64,000 nucleotides of DNA, taken from contig CATBDC010000007.1 in NCBI GenBank assembly GCA_949502235.1, positions 1-64,000 of the forward strand, read 5' to 3'. Numbering within the stretch: the stretch's first letter is position 1; each line of letters opens with the position of its first letter. The notes beneath the pieces are model-generated. The model saw only the letters and a program-made list of their open reading frames with translations, was not told the DNA's origin and searched no databases. A program made the translations under genes and the position numbers. Shown here one piece after another: positions 33,127 to 41,589 of this stretch. This DNA is from an uncultured Lachnospiraceae bacterium. Lineage in GTDB: Bacteria; Bacillota; Clostridia; Lachnospirales; Lachnospiraceae.

Positions 33127-34689
33127 ATGAAGAAAAATGAAGCACCGGGAACAGCGAAGAAGGGTCTGTTCCGTATTGTATTCAGCCGTACCGGCATTAT
33201 TCTGCTGCTGATTCTTGTGCAGCTTATCTGGTTTCTGCGCTTTCCGTATTATTTGGGTGAATATCTGAAATATTTTTACGGGGTACTTATAATACTGGAG
33301 GTTGTAGTCATTGTTTATATTATAAATGAAGAGGAAAATCCAGCATTTAAGATGACCTGGATGTTATTTGTGGCGGCGCTGCCCTTTATGGGGACTCCTT
33401 TTTATATTTTTGTAAAGATGCAGATGAAAAACAGTCCCATGCGGACGAGGCTTACAGAGCTTAGGCTTGCGCAGGCAGATTATATGCGCCAGGACAAGGA
33501 CACGGTGGATGCTTTGTGGGCCAGCAAGTCAGCCAATGCGAATCTCGCCCATTATCTGTCCCAGCGGGTAGGATATCCGGTTTATCGGAATACGCAGGTA
33601 AAATATTTTCCGCTTGGCGAGGATAAATTCCGTGCTATGGTTTCAGAGCTTCGGGATGCAAGAAAATTCATTTTTATGGAATATTTTATTGTGGAATACG
33701 GACTTATGTGGGATACAATTTTAAATATCCTTAAGAGGAAAGCAGCGGACGGAGTGGAGGTCAGGTTCATGTACGATGGCATGTGCGCCATATCCATGCT
33801 TCCCTATAATTACCCGGAAAGACTTAAGAAATTTGGCATTAAATGTAAAATGTCCAACCCCATGAAGCCCTTTTTATCTACTGTGCAGAACAACCGGGAT
33901 CACAGGAAGATTTGTGTCATAGACGGAAGGGCAGGCTTTACCGGCGGTATAAATATCGGAGACGAGTATATTAACAAAAAGGAGCGGTTTGGACACTGGA
34001 AGGATACGGCGGTTATGCTGAAGGGTGACGCGGTGCAGAGCCTTACCATGATGTTTCTTGAGATGTGGAACGTAGAGGAGCGGGGGGAGGAAAACTACCG
34101 GAGATATTTAACTCCAAGGTCGCGTACCCTAAGGCGGGAGCTGGGATATGTGATTCCTTATGCAGACAGTCCCTTTGACAATGAAAATGTGGGAGAGGAG
34201 GTTTATTTCCACATTTTAAATCATGCGAAAAAATATGTACATATAATGACGCCCTACCTGATACTTGACAATGAAATGATGACCACTCTTAAGAGGGTGG
34301 CGAAATGCGGCATTGAGGTAATCATTATCATGCCCCATATTCCGGATAAATGGTATGCTTTTGTAGTAGCAAAGACCTATTACAAGGAGCTGATTGAAAG
34401 CGGAGTGCAGATTTTCGAGTATACGCCGGGCTTTGTCCATGCGAAGGTATTTGTTTCTGATGATGACACAGCAACGGTAGGGACAATCAATCTGGATTAC
34501 AGGAGCCTGTATCTGCATTTTGAGTGCGGGGCCTTTATCTATAACAACCGGGAGGTTGATAAGATTGAAAGGGATTTTCAGAGGACATTGACAAAATGCC
34601 ATAAGGTGACGCTTGTAGAGGCCAAGGAGCAGACGCTTCTTACGAAGATGACAGGAAGGGTCCTAAGGCTTATTGCGCCTTTGATGTAA
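33127..34689 (+). CDS. cls: Cardiolipin synthase
   Basis: Cardiolipin synthase condenses two phosphatidylglycerol molecules into cardiolipin in the cytoplasmic membrane. The 520-residue protein has two or three N-terminal membrane segments (about 18-38, 44-64 and 72-95) and two phospholipase D HKD motifs: H259 in DHRKICVIDG and H438 in HAKVFVSDDD, each followed by the GxN-type sequence (GGINIGDEY and GTINLDYRS). Length is normal. The ribosome site CAAGGGGGAAG precedes ATG 33127. It is a single-gene unit. Confidence 0.95.
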   Translation: MKKNEAPGTAKKGLFRIVFSRTGIILLLILVQLIWFLRFPYYLGEYLKYFYGVLIILEVVVIVYIINEEENPAFKMTWMLFVAALPFMGTPFYIFVKMQMKNSPMRTRLTELRLAQADYMRQDKDTVDALWASKSANANLAHYLSQRVGYPVYRNTQVKYFPLGEDKFRAMVSELRDARKFIFMEYFIVEYGLMWDTILNILKRKAADGVEVRFMYDGMCAISMLPYNYPERLKKFGIKCKMSNPMKPFLSTVQNNRDHRKICVIDGRAGFTGGINIGDEYINKKERFGHWKDTAVMLKGDAVQSLTMMFLEMWNVEERGEENYRRYLTPRSRTLRRELGYVIPYADSPFDNENVGEEVYFHILNHAKKYVHIMTPYLILDNEMMTTLKRVAKCGIEVIIIMPHIPDKWYAFVVAKTYYKELIESGVQIFEYTPGFVHAKVFVSDDDTATVGTINLDYRSLYLHFECGAFIYNNREVDKIERDFQRTLTKCHKVTLVEAKEQTLLTKMTGRVLRLIAPLM

Positions 34690-34707
34690 ATATTTGTAGG
34701 AAAACCA

Positions 34708-34737
34708 TTGTACATCTTTGTCAAAATATAGTATAAT
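34708..34737 (+). promoter_or_regulatory. Promoter of purA
   Basis: TTGTAC at 34708-34713 and TATAAT at 34732-34737, 18 bp apart, lie 70 bp before the purA start. Confidence 0.65.
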
Positions 34738-34806
34738 GCTAACGGTGATTTTGTTTTATCATGAAAGAAGAGCTGCGGTCTGTCCGCATAACAGGAGGAA
34801 TGGATT

Positions 34807-36093
34807 ATGGTTAGAGCAGTAGTAGGTGCAAACTGGGGAGATGAAGGTAAGGGCAAGATTACAGATATGCTTGCAAGAGAAGCTGATATTATTGTCCGCT
34901 TTCAGGGCGGAGCCAATGCAGGCCATACGATTATTAACAATTACGGGAAATTTGCCCTCCATACACTGCCGTCAGGTGTATTCTACGATCATACTACCAG
35001 TATAATAGGCAACGGCGTGGCGCTGGATGTTCCGGTGCTGTTTAAGGAGGTACAATCGATTGTAGACAGAGGTGTCCCAAAGCCCAGGATTCTTGTATCT
35101 GACCGGGCGCAGATGGTGATGTCCTATCACAAGAATTTTGACGCGTACGAGGAGGAGAGGCTGGGAGGAAAATCCTTCGGTTCAACCAAATCAGGAATCG
35201 CACCGTTTTATTCAGATAAATTTGCAAAAATCGGCTTTCAGGTAAGCGAGCTTTTTGACGGGGAGCTTCTTAGAGAAAAAGTAAAAAGGACTGCAGAGCA
35301 GAAAAATGTCCTGCTTGAGCATCTTTATCATAAGCCGCTCATTAATCCGGATGAGCTTTATGAAGAACTGATGGAATATAAGACCATGATAGAGCCTTTT
35401 GTATGTGATACGTCTCTGTATCTTTACAATGCCATAAAGGAAGGAAAGAATATTCTTCTGGAGGGACAGCTGGGTACCTTAAAGGATCCGGATCACGGGA
35501 TTTATCCGATGGTTACATCGTCCTCTACGCTGGCCGGCTACGGCGCTATTGGCGCGGGAATTCCGCCTTACGAGATCCGTAAAGTCATCACTGTATGCAA
35601 GGCGTATTCAAGCGCAGTGGGCGCAGGAGCATTTGTGAGTGAGATATTTGGCGGGGAGGCAGACGAGCTTCGGAAACGGGGCGGCGATGGCGGAGAGTTC
35701 GGCGCGACTACCGGACGTCCGAGAAGGATGGGCTGGTTTGACTGTGTGGCATCCAAATACGGCTTAAGGCTGCAGGGCACAACGGATGTGGCATTTACGG
35801 TGCTGGATGTTCTTGGATATCTGGATGAGATTCCAGTATGCGTAGGATATGAGATTGACGGGGAGGTTACAAAAGAGTTCCCGACGACCCGTCTCCTTGA
35901 GAAGGCAAAGCCCGTGCTTAAGAAGCTGCCGGGCTGGAAATGTGATATCCGCGGAATCAAAACCTATGAGGAGCTGCCGGAAAACTGCAGAAACTATATC
36001 GAATTTATCGAAGGAGAGGTAGGTTTCCCGATTACCATGGTTTCCAACGGGCCGGGGAGAGAGGATATTATTTACCGGCAGCAGAACAGATAA
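34807..36093 (+). CDS. purA: Adenylosuccinate synthetase
   Basis: PurA joins IMP and aspartate using GTP, the first step from IMP to AMP. The 428-residue protein has the N-terminal GANWGDEGKGK loop (7-17) with the catalytic Asp, the GGANAGHTI segment with H40, LLEGQLGTLKDPDHGIYP and the TTGRPRRMGWFD motif. Length matches the family. The ATG has AGGAGG with good spacing. Sequence gives no sign of a PurR box or riboswitch upstream. Confidence 0.97.
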   Translation: MVRAVVGANWGDEGKGKITDMLAREADIIVRFQGGANAGHTIINNYGKFALHTLPSGVFYDHTTSIIGNGVALDVPVLFKEVQSIVDRGVPKPRILVSDRAQMVMSYHKNFDAYEEERLGGKSFGSTKSGIAPFYSDKFAKIGFQVSELFDGELLREKVKRTAEQKNVLLEHLYHKPLINPDELYEELMEYKTMIEPFVCDTSLYLYNAIKEGKNILLEGQLGTLKDPDHGIYPMVTSSSTLAGYGAIGAGIPPYEIRKVITVCKAYSSAVGAGAFVSEIFGGEADELRKRGGDGGEFGATTGRPRRMGWFDCVASKYGLRLQGTTDVAFTVLDVLGYLDEIPVCVGYEIDGEVTKEFPTTRLLEKAKPVLKKLPGWKCDIRGIKTYEELPENCRNYIEFIEGEVGFPITMVSNGPGREDIIYRQQNR

Positions 36094-36303
36094 TCCGATG
36101 ACGAAATCTTAATTGTTTTTAAGAAATTTCTCATTGAATTTTTAGAAATCTTCCATACTGTGTACACATTTGAGCTTTACTATATATTTATCAGGTACGA
36201 ACGAATAGAAATTACAGGCATATATTTGTATGAGTGATAATATAATAGTAAGGCGGGAACAGGGCCCTTTGAGAGTGTCCGGGGCGGCAGAATGGAGGTT
36301 TTT
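36094..36303. other. Intergenic region of 210 bp before the small gene at 36304
   Basis: AT-rich sequence. It holds the probable -10 TATAAT at 36241-36246 without a clear -35. I see no gene or palindrome. Confidence 0.4.
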
Positions 36304-36459
36304 ATGCAGAAGAAAGAGAGACTTGGTTATCCAGAAGTGATTTCGATGGAGGAATATCTTGCGAAGAGGAAGAAGATAAAGGAGAAGGAGCAGGGGAAGG
36401 GCAGAAGGAAACAGGTGCCCGGAAATCAGATGTGGATGCTGGCGGAATTGTACGTATAA
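36304..36459 (+). CDS. Small 51-residue basic protein, unrecognised
   Basis: The reading frame starts MQKKERLGYPEVISMEEYL, continues AKRKKIKEKEQGKGRRKQ and ends QMWMLAELYV. A strong ribosome site GGAGG lies 5-6 nt before the ATG and a strong terminator follows nine bases after the stop, so the frame is probably translated. It is very Lys/Arg/Glu-rich, with a hydrophobic C-terminus. It does not resemble a protein I know. A role as a small regulator or ribosome-associated protein would be a guess. Confidence 0.6.
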   Translation: MQKKERLGYPEVISMEEYLAKRKKIKEKEQGKGRRKQVPGNQMWMLAELYV

Positions 36460-36467
36460 GACATATG

Positions 36468-36509
36468 ACAGACAGATTCTTTAGATGTTTGAGAATCTGT
36501 CTGTTTTTC
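36468..36509 (+). terminator. Terminator after the 51-residue gene
   Basis: A 13-bp perfect inverted repeat (ACAGACAGATTCT with AGAATCTGTCTGT) and a T-rich tail. It may also stop the convergent minus-strand gene that follows. Confidence 0.9.
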
Positions 36510-36516
36510 TTATGTT

Positions 36517-36765
36517 TTATTCTAAAGGCTGCCGGTTATCTGAACCGCTGTCCTTTTGCGTACCGCCTTCTGACGGAGGTCTGGTGATGCGGTATACGAG
36601 GGCATAGCCATAGAGAAGTACAGGGACGATGACAGTGCAGACAATGGAAGCCTTAAAAAGGCCGGCAGCCGCAGGGCTGTCCATAAAAGCAAAAATTAAA
36701 GTGCAGGCATACATGGCGAATAGAAGAAAAGCGCCGGTAAGAGCGAGGATACGTTTGAGCTTCAT
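36517..36765 (-). CDS. Small two-helix membrane protein, unknown function
   Basis: The 82-residue protein has two membrane segments (about 8-28 and 38-58; MKLKRILALTGAFLLFAMYA, then KASIVCTVIVPVLLYGYALV) and a hydrophilic Gly/Ser/Asp-rich C-terminus. The start at 36765 is preferred because AAAGGCGG lies upstream on the minus strand; a longer frame to 37038 has no support. It is convergent with the small gene at 36304. No homologue can be named from memory. Confidence 0.7.
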   Translation of the reverse strand: MKLKRILALTGAFLLFAMYACTLIFAFMDSPAAAGLFKASIVCTVIVPVLLYGYALVYRITRPPSEGGTQKDSGSDNRQPLE

Positions 36766-36797
36766 AGAAAAACCGCCTTTCGTAAAATAGTAACAAA

Positions 36798-36824
36798 GTA
36801 ATTGTTCACTCCGTTCACAGTAAC
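36798..36824. repeat. Copy of the 27-bp GTTACTGT palindromic repeat
   Basis: GTAATTGTTCACTCC with GTTCACAGTAAC, two changes from the consensus. It lies upstream of the small membrane protein gene and of the divergent flavodoxin-ferredoxin gene. Confidence 0.8.
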
Positions 36825-36931
36825 CTAAGCATATCATAGCATAGAAAAATGAAGGTGTAAATCTTGACATTACACATAGATTTATATATACTTTCTGCGT
36901 TGTAGTATTTAAGTTACAGGAGGATATGCGT

Positions 36932-37699
36932 ATGAGATATGTACAGGTTGTTTTTAGTCCGACCGGAGGAACGCAGAAGGTGGCGGATGCGGTAACTGAA
37001 GTGTGGGGAGACCATGTTGACAGGGTTGATCTTTCCAATGCTGAAGAAGATTTTTCTAAAATTGTATTTGAAGAGGAGGATGTTGTGCTGGCTGCCGTTC
37101 CTTCTTTTGGAGGACGTGTCCCGCACCCTGCCGCAAAAAGGCTGGGGCAGCTGAGAGGCTGCCATGCAAAGTGTGTTATTGTCTGCGTATACGGTAACAG
37201 GGCCTATGAGGATACCCTTACGGAGCTGCAGGATATTGCAGAAGGCTGCGGCTTTTGTGTAGTTGCTGCGATTGCAGCGGTGGCAGAACACTCTATCATG
37301 CATCAATATGCTGCCGGAAGACCGGATGAGGAGGATATAAACAAATTACATGATTTTTCAAGAAAAATTCTTGAGAAACTGAAAAATTTTGATAAGAAGT
37401 CTAATACGTTTAAGCTTCCGGGAAACCGTCCATATAAAAAGGCAGGGGGAACTGGTCTGGTTCCGAAGGCTGATAAAAAGTGTGTGGACTGCGGATTGTG
37501 TGTAAGAGATTGTCCTGCACAGGCGATCAGCAGAGATAATGTAAAGACCGCAGATGCAGGAAAGTGTATATCCTGCATGAGATGTGTTGTACGGTGCCCG
37601 AAGTCTGCAAGAAAAGTAAACAGCGCAATGGTCTCTGCTGCTGCGCTCATGATGAAAAAGGCCTGCTCCTTGAAAAAGGAGAATGAGCTTTTTCTATAA
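36932..37699 (+). CDS. Flavodoxin-like/ferredoxin fusion (EFR1 family)
   Basis: The 255-residue protein has an N-terminal flavodoxin-like fold (about 1-155) with the phosphate loop SPTGGTQKVADAV near 9-21, and a C-terminal double 4Fe-4S ferredoxin domain with CVDCGLCVRDCP near 185 and CISCMRCVVRCP near 214. It probably carries electrons for an anaerobic oxidoreductase, using FMN and two iron-sulfur clusters. EFR1-family proteins are common in Clostridia, with partners unknown. Start 36932 was chosen over 36926 because AGGAGG at 36918-36923 has an 8-nt spacing to it. Confidence 0.9.
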   Translation: MRYVQVVFSPTGGTQKVADAVTEVWGDHVDRVDLSNAEEDFSKIVFEEEDVVLAAVPSFGGRVPHPAAKRLGQLRGCHAKCVIVCVYGNRAYEDTLTELQDIAEGCGFCVVAAIAAVAEHSIMHQYAAGRPDEEDINKLHDFSRKILEKLKNFDKKSNTFKLPGNRPYKKAGGTGLVPKADKKCVDCGLCVRDCPAQAISRDNVKTADAGKCISCMRCVVRCPKSARKVNSAMVSAAALMMKKACSLKKENELFL

Positions 37700-37715
37700 T
37701 GCTATGGCTTGATAA

Positions 37716-37743
37716 GTTACTGCTCACAGGCCTGCGCAGTAAC
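37716..37743. repeat. Copy of the palindromic repeat with perfect GTTACTGC/GCAGTAAC arms
   Basis: The 8-bp arms pair perfectly around CTCACAGGCCTG-like centre. It is 16 bp after the flavodoxin-ferredoxin stop and could act as a hairpin at the end of that transcript. Confidence 0.65.
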
Positions 37744-37842
37744 CTTAATAAAATTTAATAAAATTCGTAATAAAATTCGTGAAAATAGTGCTTTGAAAAT
37801 ACTGGGATTTGTTTTATAATATAGCATACATGGTGTTTCCAG

Positions 37843-37858
37843 GTTACTGTTCGCAACG
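37843..37858. repeat. Half copy of the palindromic repeat
   Basis: GTTACTGTTCGCAACG shares the left arm of the dispersed repeat, just upstream of the SEC-C gene. Confidence 0.35.
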
Positions 37859-37901
37859 TTTCTGGAGCCATAATAAAAAGGATACAAAGGAGTATTAGAA
37901 T

Positions 37902-38408
37902 ATGAGCCGAACATTACTAGAGCAGTGGAGAAATATTGCTTATGATGAGAGTGCTGACAAAGGCCAGCTTAAAAGATTCTGGGAAAGCTATTTTCAGATT
38001 GAAAAGGAGATCTATGAACAGCTTCTTACGAATCCGGATGAGGAAGTAAAGGGGACGGTAAGTGAGCTTGCAAAGAAGTACGGGCAGGAGCTTCTTACCA
38101 TGGTAGGCTTTTTGGATGGCATTAATGAGAGCTTAAAGGAAGAAAACCCGATTGAAACCATGGAGGAGGATACTGTTGTAAGCCTTGCCTTTGATAAGGA
38201 GAAGCTGTATAAAAATATGGTGGCTGCAAAGGCGGACTGGCTGTACGGACTTCCCCAGTGGAAGGAGATTTACTCGGAGGAAGAGCTTAAGACATTTTAT
38301 AAGGAGCAGAAGGAGTCAGGCACAATCCGCAAGGAAAAGAAGATCGGACGTAATGATCCGTGTCCGTGCGGTTCTGGCAAGAAGTATAAAAAATGCTGTG
38401 GGAAATAA
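37902..38408 (+). CDS. SEC-C motif protein
   Basis: The 168-residue soluble protein ends in a SEC-C zinc-binding motif, [20 protein letters not shown], which has the typical CxCx7CC-type cysteine set. The remainder is Glu/Lys-rich and helical. SEC-C tails occur on SecA and on many orphan proteins of unknown function in Firmicutes. No catalytic domain is visible. The ribosome site AAAGGAG precedes ATG 37902. Its stop codon overlaps the next gene by 16 bp, so the two are coupled. Confidence 0.88.
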   Translation: MSRTLLEQWRNIAYDESADKGQLKRFWESYFQIEKEIYEQLLTNPDEEVKGTVSELAKKYGQELLTMVGFLDGINESLKEENPIETMEEDTVVSLAFDKEKLYKNMVAAKADWLYGLPQWKEIYSEEELKTFYKEQKESGTIRKEKKIGRNDPCPCGSGKKYKKCCGK

Positions 38409-39109
38409 TATCTATATCAGGGATTTTCTGCTTTTTGTATTATGCTGCTATTTGTGCGCTGACGAAAAAGTGGAATTCTACATTTTCCAGATTCTGGATA
38501 GGGGCGGGTATCTGTTTTCTTCTGCTTGGGAACTTAAAGCCTAAGGGAGCGGTTTACCCGCTGTCTGTCTTTTTCACTCTGTTTTTCCTGACAGAGTGCC
38601 GTATCCTCCTGGGAATGCTTCCAAGCCGCAAAAAGAATCTTACATATCTCGTTGTTCTTGGCGCGCAGGTGAGGGGAAGGAGGCTTAGCAGCTCCCTTTA
38701 CCGCAGGATCGAGCGGGCAAGGCAGTATCTTGCGGACAACCCGGAGACAGTAGTTATTGTGTCCGGCGGACAGGGAAAGGGCGAGGAGATTACAGAGGCG
38801 CTCGCCATGCGTGAGTATCTTCTGGAGCATGGAATTTTGGAAAGGCGGATTTTTATGGAAGACCGCTCCACAACTACAAAAGAGAATCTTAAATTTTCGG
38901 CAGAATATATCCATGATTTGAGCGTTCCAGTGGGAATTGTGACCAATAATTTCCACATGTACCGGGCGTGCTGCTACGCAAAAAGGCTTGGATACCAGAA
39001 TCCCGAAGCAGTGCCGGCAGGGTGCCCGCCGGTGTTTTTCGTTAATTACATGGTGCGGGAGTTTTTCGCACTTGCCAAGATGGTGCTGATGGGGACAGGG
39101 TTTTTTTAA
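38393..39109 (+). CDS. YdcF/SanA-family (DUF218) membrane protein
   Basis: The 238-residue protein has three N-terminal hydrophobic segments (about 5-25, 32-50 and 54-75), then a DUF218 domain. Its landmarks are VVLGAQVRG near 91-99, [16 protein letters not shown] near 125-140, [13 protein letters not shown] and [10 protein letters not shown]. Family members such as ElyC and SanA have roles in envelope polymer metabolism. The last residues MGTGFF are encoded by a copy of a dispersed repeat (GGGGACAGGG...). The gene is 16 bp inside the SEC-C gene. Confidence 0.88.
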   Translation: MLWEIISISGIFCFLYYAAICALTKKWNSTFSRFWIGAGICFLLLGNLKPKGAVYPLSVFFTLFFLTECRILLGMLPSRKKNLTYLVVLGAQVRGRRLSSSLYRRIERARQYLADNPETVVIVSGGQGKGEEITEALAMREYLLEHGILERRIFMEDRSTTTKENLKFSAEYIHDLSVPVGIVTNNFHMYRACCYAKRLGYQNPEAVPAGCPPVFFVNYMVREFFALAKMVLMGTGFF

Positions 39110-39148
39110 TCTGGGACGGAGTAATTTTAAAAATACCCCGTCCCCAAC
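39091..39148. repeat. GGGACGGGG-type inverted repeat, convergent terminator
   Basis: GGGGACAGGGTTTTTTTAA at 39091-39109 pairs with TTAAAAATACCCCGTCCCC at 39127-39145 with 17 of 19 positions matching. A third partial unit GGGACGGA lies between. It gives the stop codons of both convergent genes. A related copy lies at 55201. Confidence 0.8.
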
Positions 39149-39753
39149 TCATCCCAGCCGTCAGCCTGTTTGTATATTCCGTGAAAAAAAAGCTTTGAAA
39201 ATTGATAGGATAAATCCAGCAAAGGAGTATCTGCATCCCCTTCGATTTCTTTATAACAGGCAGCAATAAAGTCCATGGCAAGAAACAGATAGGCAGCCTG
39301 GCGGATATTTATTCCTTCAGTTAAGAGCCCCTTTTTTTGGTCACGTTCCAAAAGTCTATATACAGTTTCGTAAAATTCTTTTGGCGGATATTTAAAGATA
39401 AAAGGAAAGAAGGCTGTCCGGACATTGTTCGTAAGGATGTCAATCAGCATCTTGTGTTCATCGCTGGAGTTAATGTAATAAAGTGCATTGGATTTGGCAA
39501 GATGGAAAAGGGAGTCTTTTTCTTCCTCCAGCCTGGGCATTTCAAAATAACGATTAATAAGATAAGAAAGAATATCCTCCTTATCTTCAAAATACTGATA
39601 AATACTTCCGATAGCAATATCTGCATTTTTTGCAATGCGCTTGACGCTTGCTTTGCTGTAATTGTCTTTATATTCTATGAATTCTTCGGTAGCAGCTTTG
39701 AGTATCCGTTCCTGTTTTTCCTCAGGCAATGAAAAAAATAATTTTTTAGGCAT
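39127..39753 (-). CDS. TetR-family transcriptional repressor of the OPT operon
   Basis: The 208-residue protein has an N-terminal helix-turn-helix (about 12-58, with QERILKAATEEFIEYKD and VKRIAKNADIAIGSIYQYFEDK) and a C-terminal ligand-binding helical domain. It is divergent from an OPT transporter and D-aminoacylase; the gap holds a consensus promoter and an 18-bp palindrome typical of a TetR operator. The likely inducer is a substrate of that pathway. The C-terminus GTGYF is encoded by the dispersed GGGACGGGG repeat, so the last residues may be recent additions. Confidence 0.92.
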   Translation of the reverse strand: MPKKLFFSLPEEKQERILKAATEEFIEYKDNYSKASVKRIAKNADIAIGSIYQYFEDKEDILSYLINRYFEMPRLEEEKDSLFHLAKSNALYYINSSDEHKMLIDILTNNVRTAFFPFIFKYPPKEFYETVYRLLERDQKKGLLTEGINIRQAAYLFLAMDFIAACYKEIEGDADTPLLDLSYQFSKLFFHGIYKQADGWDELGTGYF

Positions 39754-39829
39754 GGCTTTCTCCTAATGTAATCTGATGATATATATAACTATATCGAAAT
39801 CGCTTTTCAGTGTCAAGCTATCTTCTCTA

Positions 39830-39858
39830 TTGACAAAAAGAACGTATTTTGATAATAT
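39830..39858 (+). promoter_or_regulatory. Promoter of the OPT-D-aminoacylase operon
   Basis: TTGACA at 39830-39835 and TAATAT at 39853-39858, exactly 17 bp apart. Confidence 0.8.
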
Positions 39859-39865
39859 TTATACA

Positions 39866-39883
39866 AAATGAACCGGTTCATTT
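39866..39883. promoter_or_regulatory. 18-bp perfect palindrome, probable TetR operator
   Basis: AAATGAACCGGTTCATTT begins 8 bp after the -10 box and covers the start-site region, where a repressor would block transcription. It lies in the gap shared with the divergent TetR gene. Confidence 0.85.
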
Positions 39884-39908
39884 CTGAATTACAGGAGGTG
39901 AACAAAGA

Positions 39909-41552
39909 ATGAATATACAAAATAATAAAGAAAAGGAACTGACATTCCGGGCCTTGTTCTGGGGTGTAATTGTAGGCCTCATTTTACTGGCGTTATCTAT
40001 TTATCTCTATGCTGTGGTAGGCATGGATATTAATCCGGCACCGGTTGCATCTATGCTGGGCATATTTCTTCTGCCGGTAATAGGCGGAAAAGTATCAAAA
40101 AAGGAAGTAAATATTATGCAGACCACAGCATCAGCTGTTGTATGCGGAAGCCTTGCTATTCCTATGATTTATATTGCCGCTATGTACCTGGGGGAAGAAT
40201 TTAATTATATTGGAATTGTAATCCCACTGTTTCTTGCAGATGTAATAGGAATTTGTTTTGTTGTGTTTTTCAGGAAACAATACATAGAGGATCCTGCACT
40301 TTCTTTTCCGCAGTCCATCATAGCAAAAACAGCAGTAGACAAGGTTGGACAGCTTACAGGGCGTGAATCGAGGCTTTTATTTGTGTTCGTGATAATTGGA
40401 TTTTTGCTTACGTTTTTACAGAATAAAGGCGTTCTTCCGCAAATAGTTGACTTTACGCCAAAGCTTCCGGCAGGCATGACATTAGGTATCCTGATTATGC
40501 CTTTAATGCTGGGCATGGGATATATGATTGGCTCTAAGGTGTGTATGATTTTCATGCTGACAACACTTGTAGGAAATCTGCTCTATGCTCCTTTGGGCTT
40601 CCGGGCAGGCTGGTTTGCTGATCCGGCAGTGGATTATTCCGGGATGCAGAATTTTAATATTCCTATGGTGATTGGAATTACGCTGATGGGTTCGCTGATT
40701 CCGATTTTTAAACAAAGGAAAGCATTTCTTGCATCCTTCCGGTTTGACCGAAAGGCGATGTCAAAGGAATCTGATCAGGCACTGCTTCGTATTATGGCTT
40801 TTGTTTTTGCCGGCGCATCTGCTGCTTTGGTTATTTTCTGCAGTCTGTATTATCATGTAAATGTGATTTTAATGTATCTGTTTTTGTTAATGGGAATTCT
40901 TTTTTCTATTATTGCTGTGCGTGTGCAGGCAGAATCAGGTTTAAGCGCTACAATGCCTCTTAGTATGTTAATGCTTATGGTGATATATCTTGCAACGAAG
41001 CAGATTACTGTTGCGATGATACTTACATTTTTAATGATCTCTGTTTTATTTCTTGCACAGAATACAATGGGAGATTTAAAGACAGGAGCAATCTTCGGAT
41101 CAAGTCCAAGAAAACAGGTGTGGGCTCAGTTTGCCGGAGTAATTCCCAGCGTTATCTTAGGAGCATTGTTCTGTTATCTCCTTATCAGGGCATATGGGCT
41201 GGATTCTGCGTTTTTTAGCTATCCTCTTGGGAAAATGTATTATGCCATAGGCGCCGGTATTTCTGAAGGCGGCATGTCCTCTGTTTTCCACCTGGGACGG
41301 CTGGGGATTGGAGCTGTGATTGGTGCGGCTCTTACGTTTATGGGGCTTCCGGCGGGAGTGGTTGGTCTGGGACTTTATTTGGCACCCAGTTCCATTATGG
41401 CGCTTGGACTTGGCGGTGCAGTCAGGTTTGTAATTGAACGGGTAAAAGGAAGTGAGACGGCAGAGAGATATAATAATGCAGCTACAGGAATGATTATTGG
41501 AGATACACTGGTAACGATTATCACAGTATTTACAACAATGTCTCAGCTGTAA
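39909..41552 (+). CDS. OPT-family oligopeptide transporter
   Basis: The 547-residue protein has about 14 hydrophobic segments through its length, and the N-terminal KELTFRALFWGVIVGLI resembles OPT/YSL members of Clostridia. These carriers move peptides or metal chelates by proton symport. The genetic partners, a D-aminoacylase and a TetR repressor, suggest the substrate is an N-acyl or D-residue-containing peptide, which is inference from context. The ribosome site AGGAGGTG precedes ATG 39909. The downstream gene follows after 37 bp. Confidence 0.88.
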   Translation: MNIQNNKEKELTFRALFWGVIVGLILLALSIYLYAVVGMDINPAPVASMLGIFLLPVIGGKVSKKEVNIMQTTASAVVCGSLAIPMIYIAAMYLGEEFNYIGIVIPLFLADVIGICFVVFFRKQYIEDPALSFPQSIIAKTAVDKVGQLTGRESRLLFVFVIIGFLLTFLQNKGVLPQIVDFTPKLPAGMTLGILIMPLMLGMGYMIGSKVCMIFMLTTLVGNLLYAPLGFRAGWFADPAVDYSGMQNFNIPMVIGITLMGSLIPIFKQRKAFLASFRFDRKAMSKESDQALLRIMAFVFAGASAALVIFCSLYYHVNVILMYLFLLMGILFSIIAVRVQAESGLSATMPLSMLMLMVIYLATKQITVAMILTFLMISVLFLAQNTMGDLKTGAIFGSSPRKQVWAQFAGVIPSVILGALFCYLLIRAYGLDSAFFSYPLGKMYYAIGAGISEGGMSSVFHLGRLGIGAVIGAALTFMGLPAGVVGLGLYLAPSSIMALGLGGAVRFVIERVKGSETAERYNNAATGMIIGDTLVTIITVFTTMSQL

Positions 41553-41589
41553 GAATTTCTCCCAGAGCTGATTTTAGAGGTGAAGAGCT

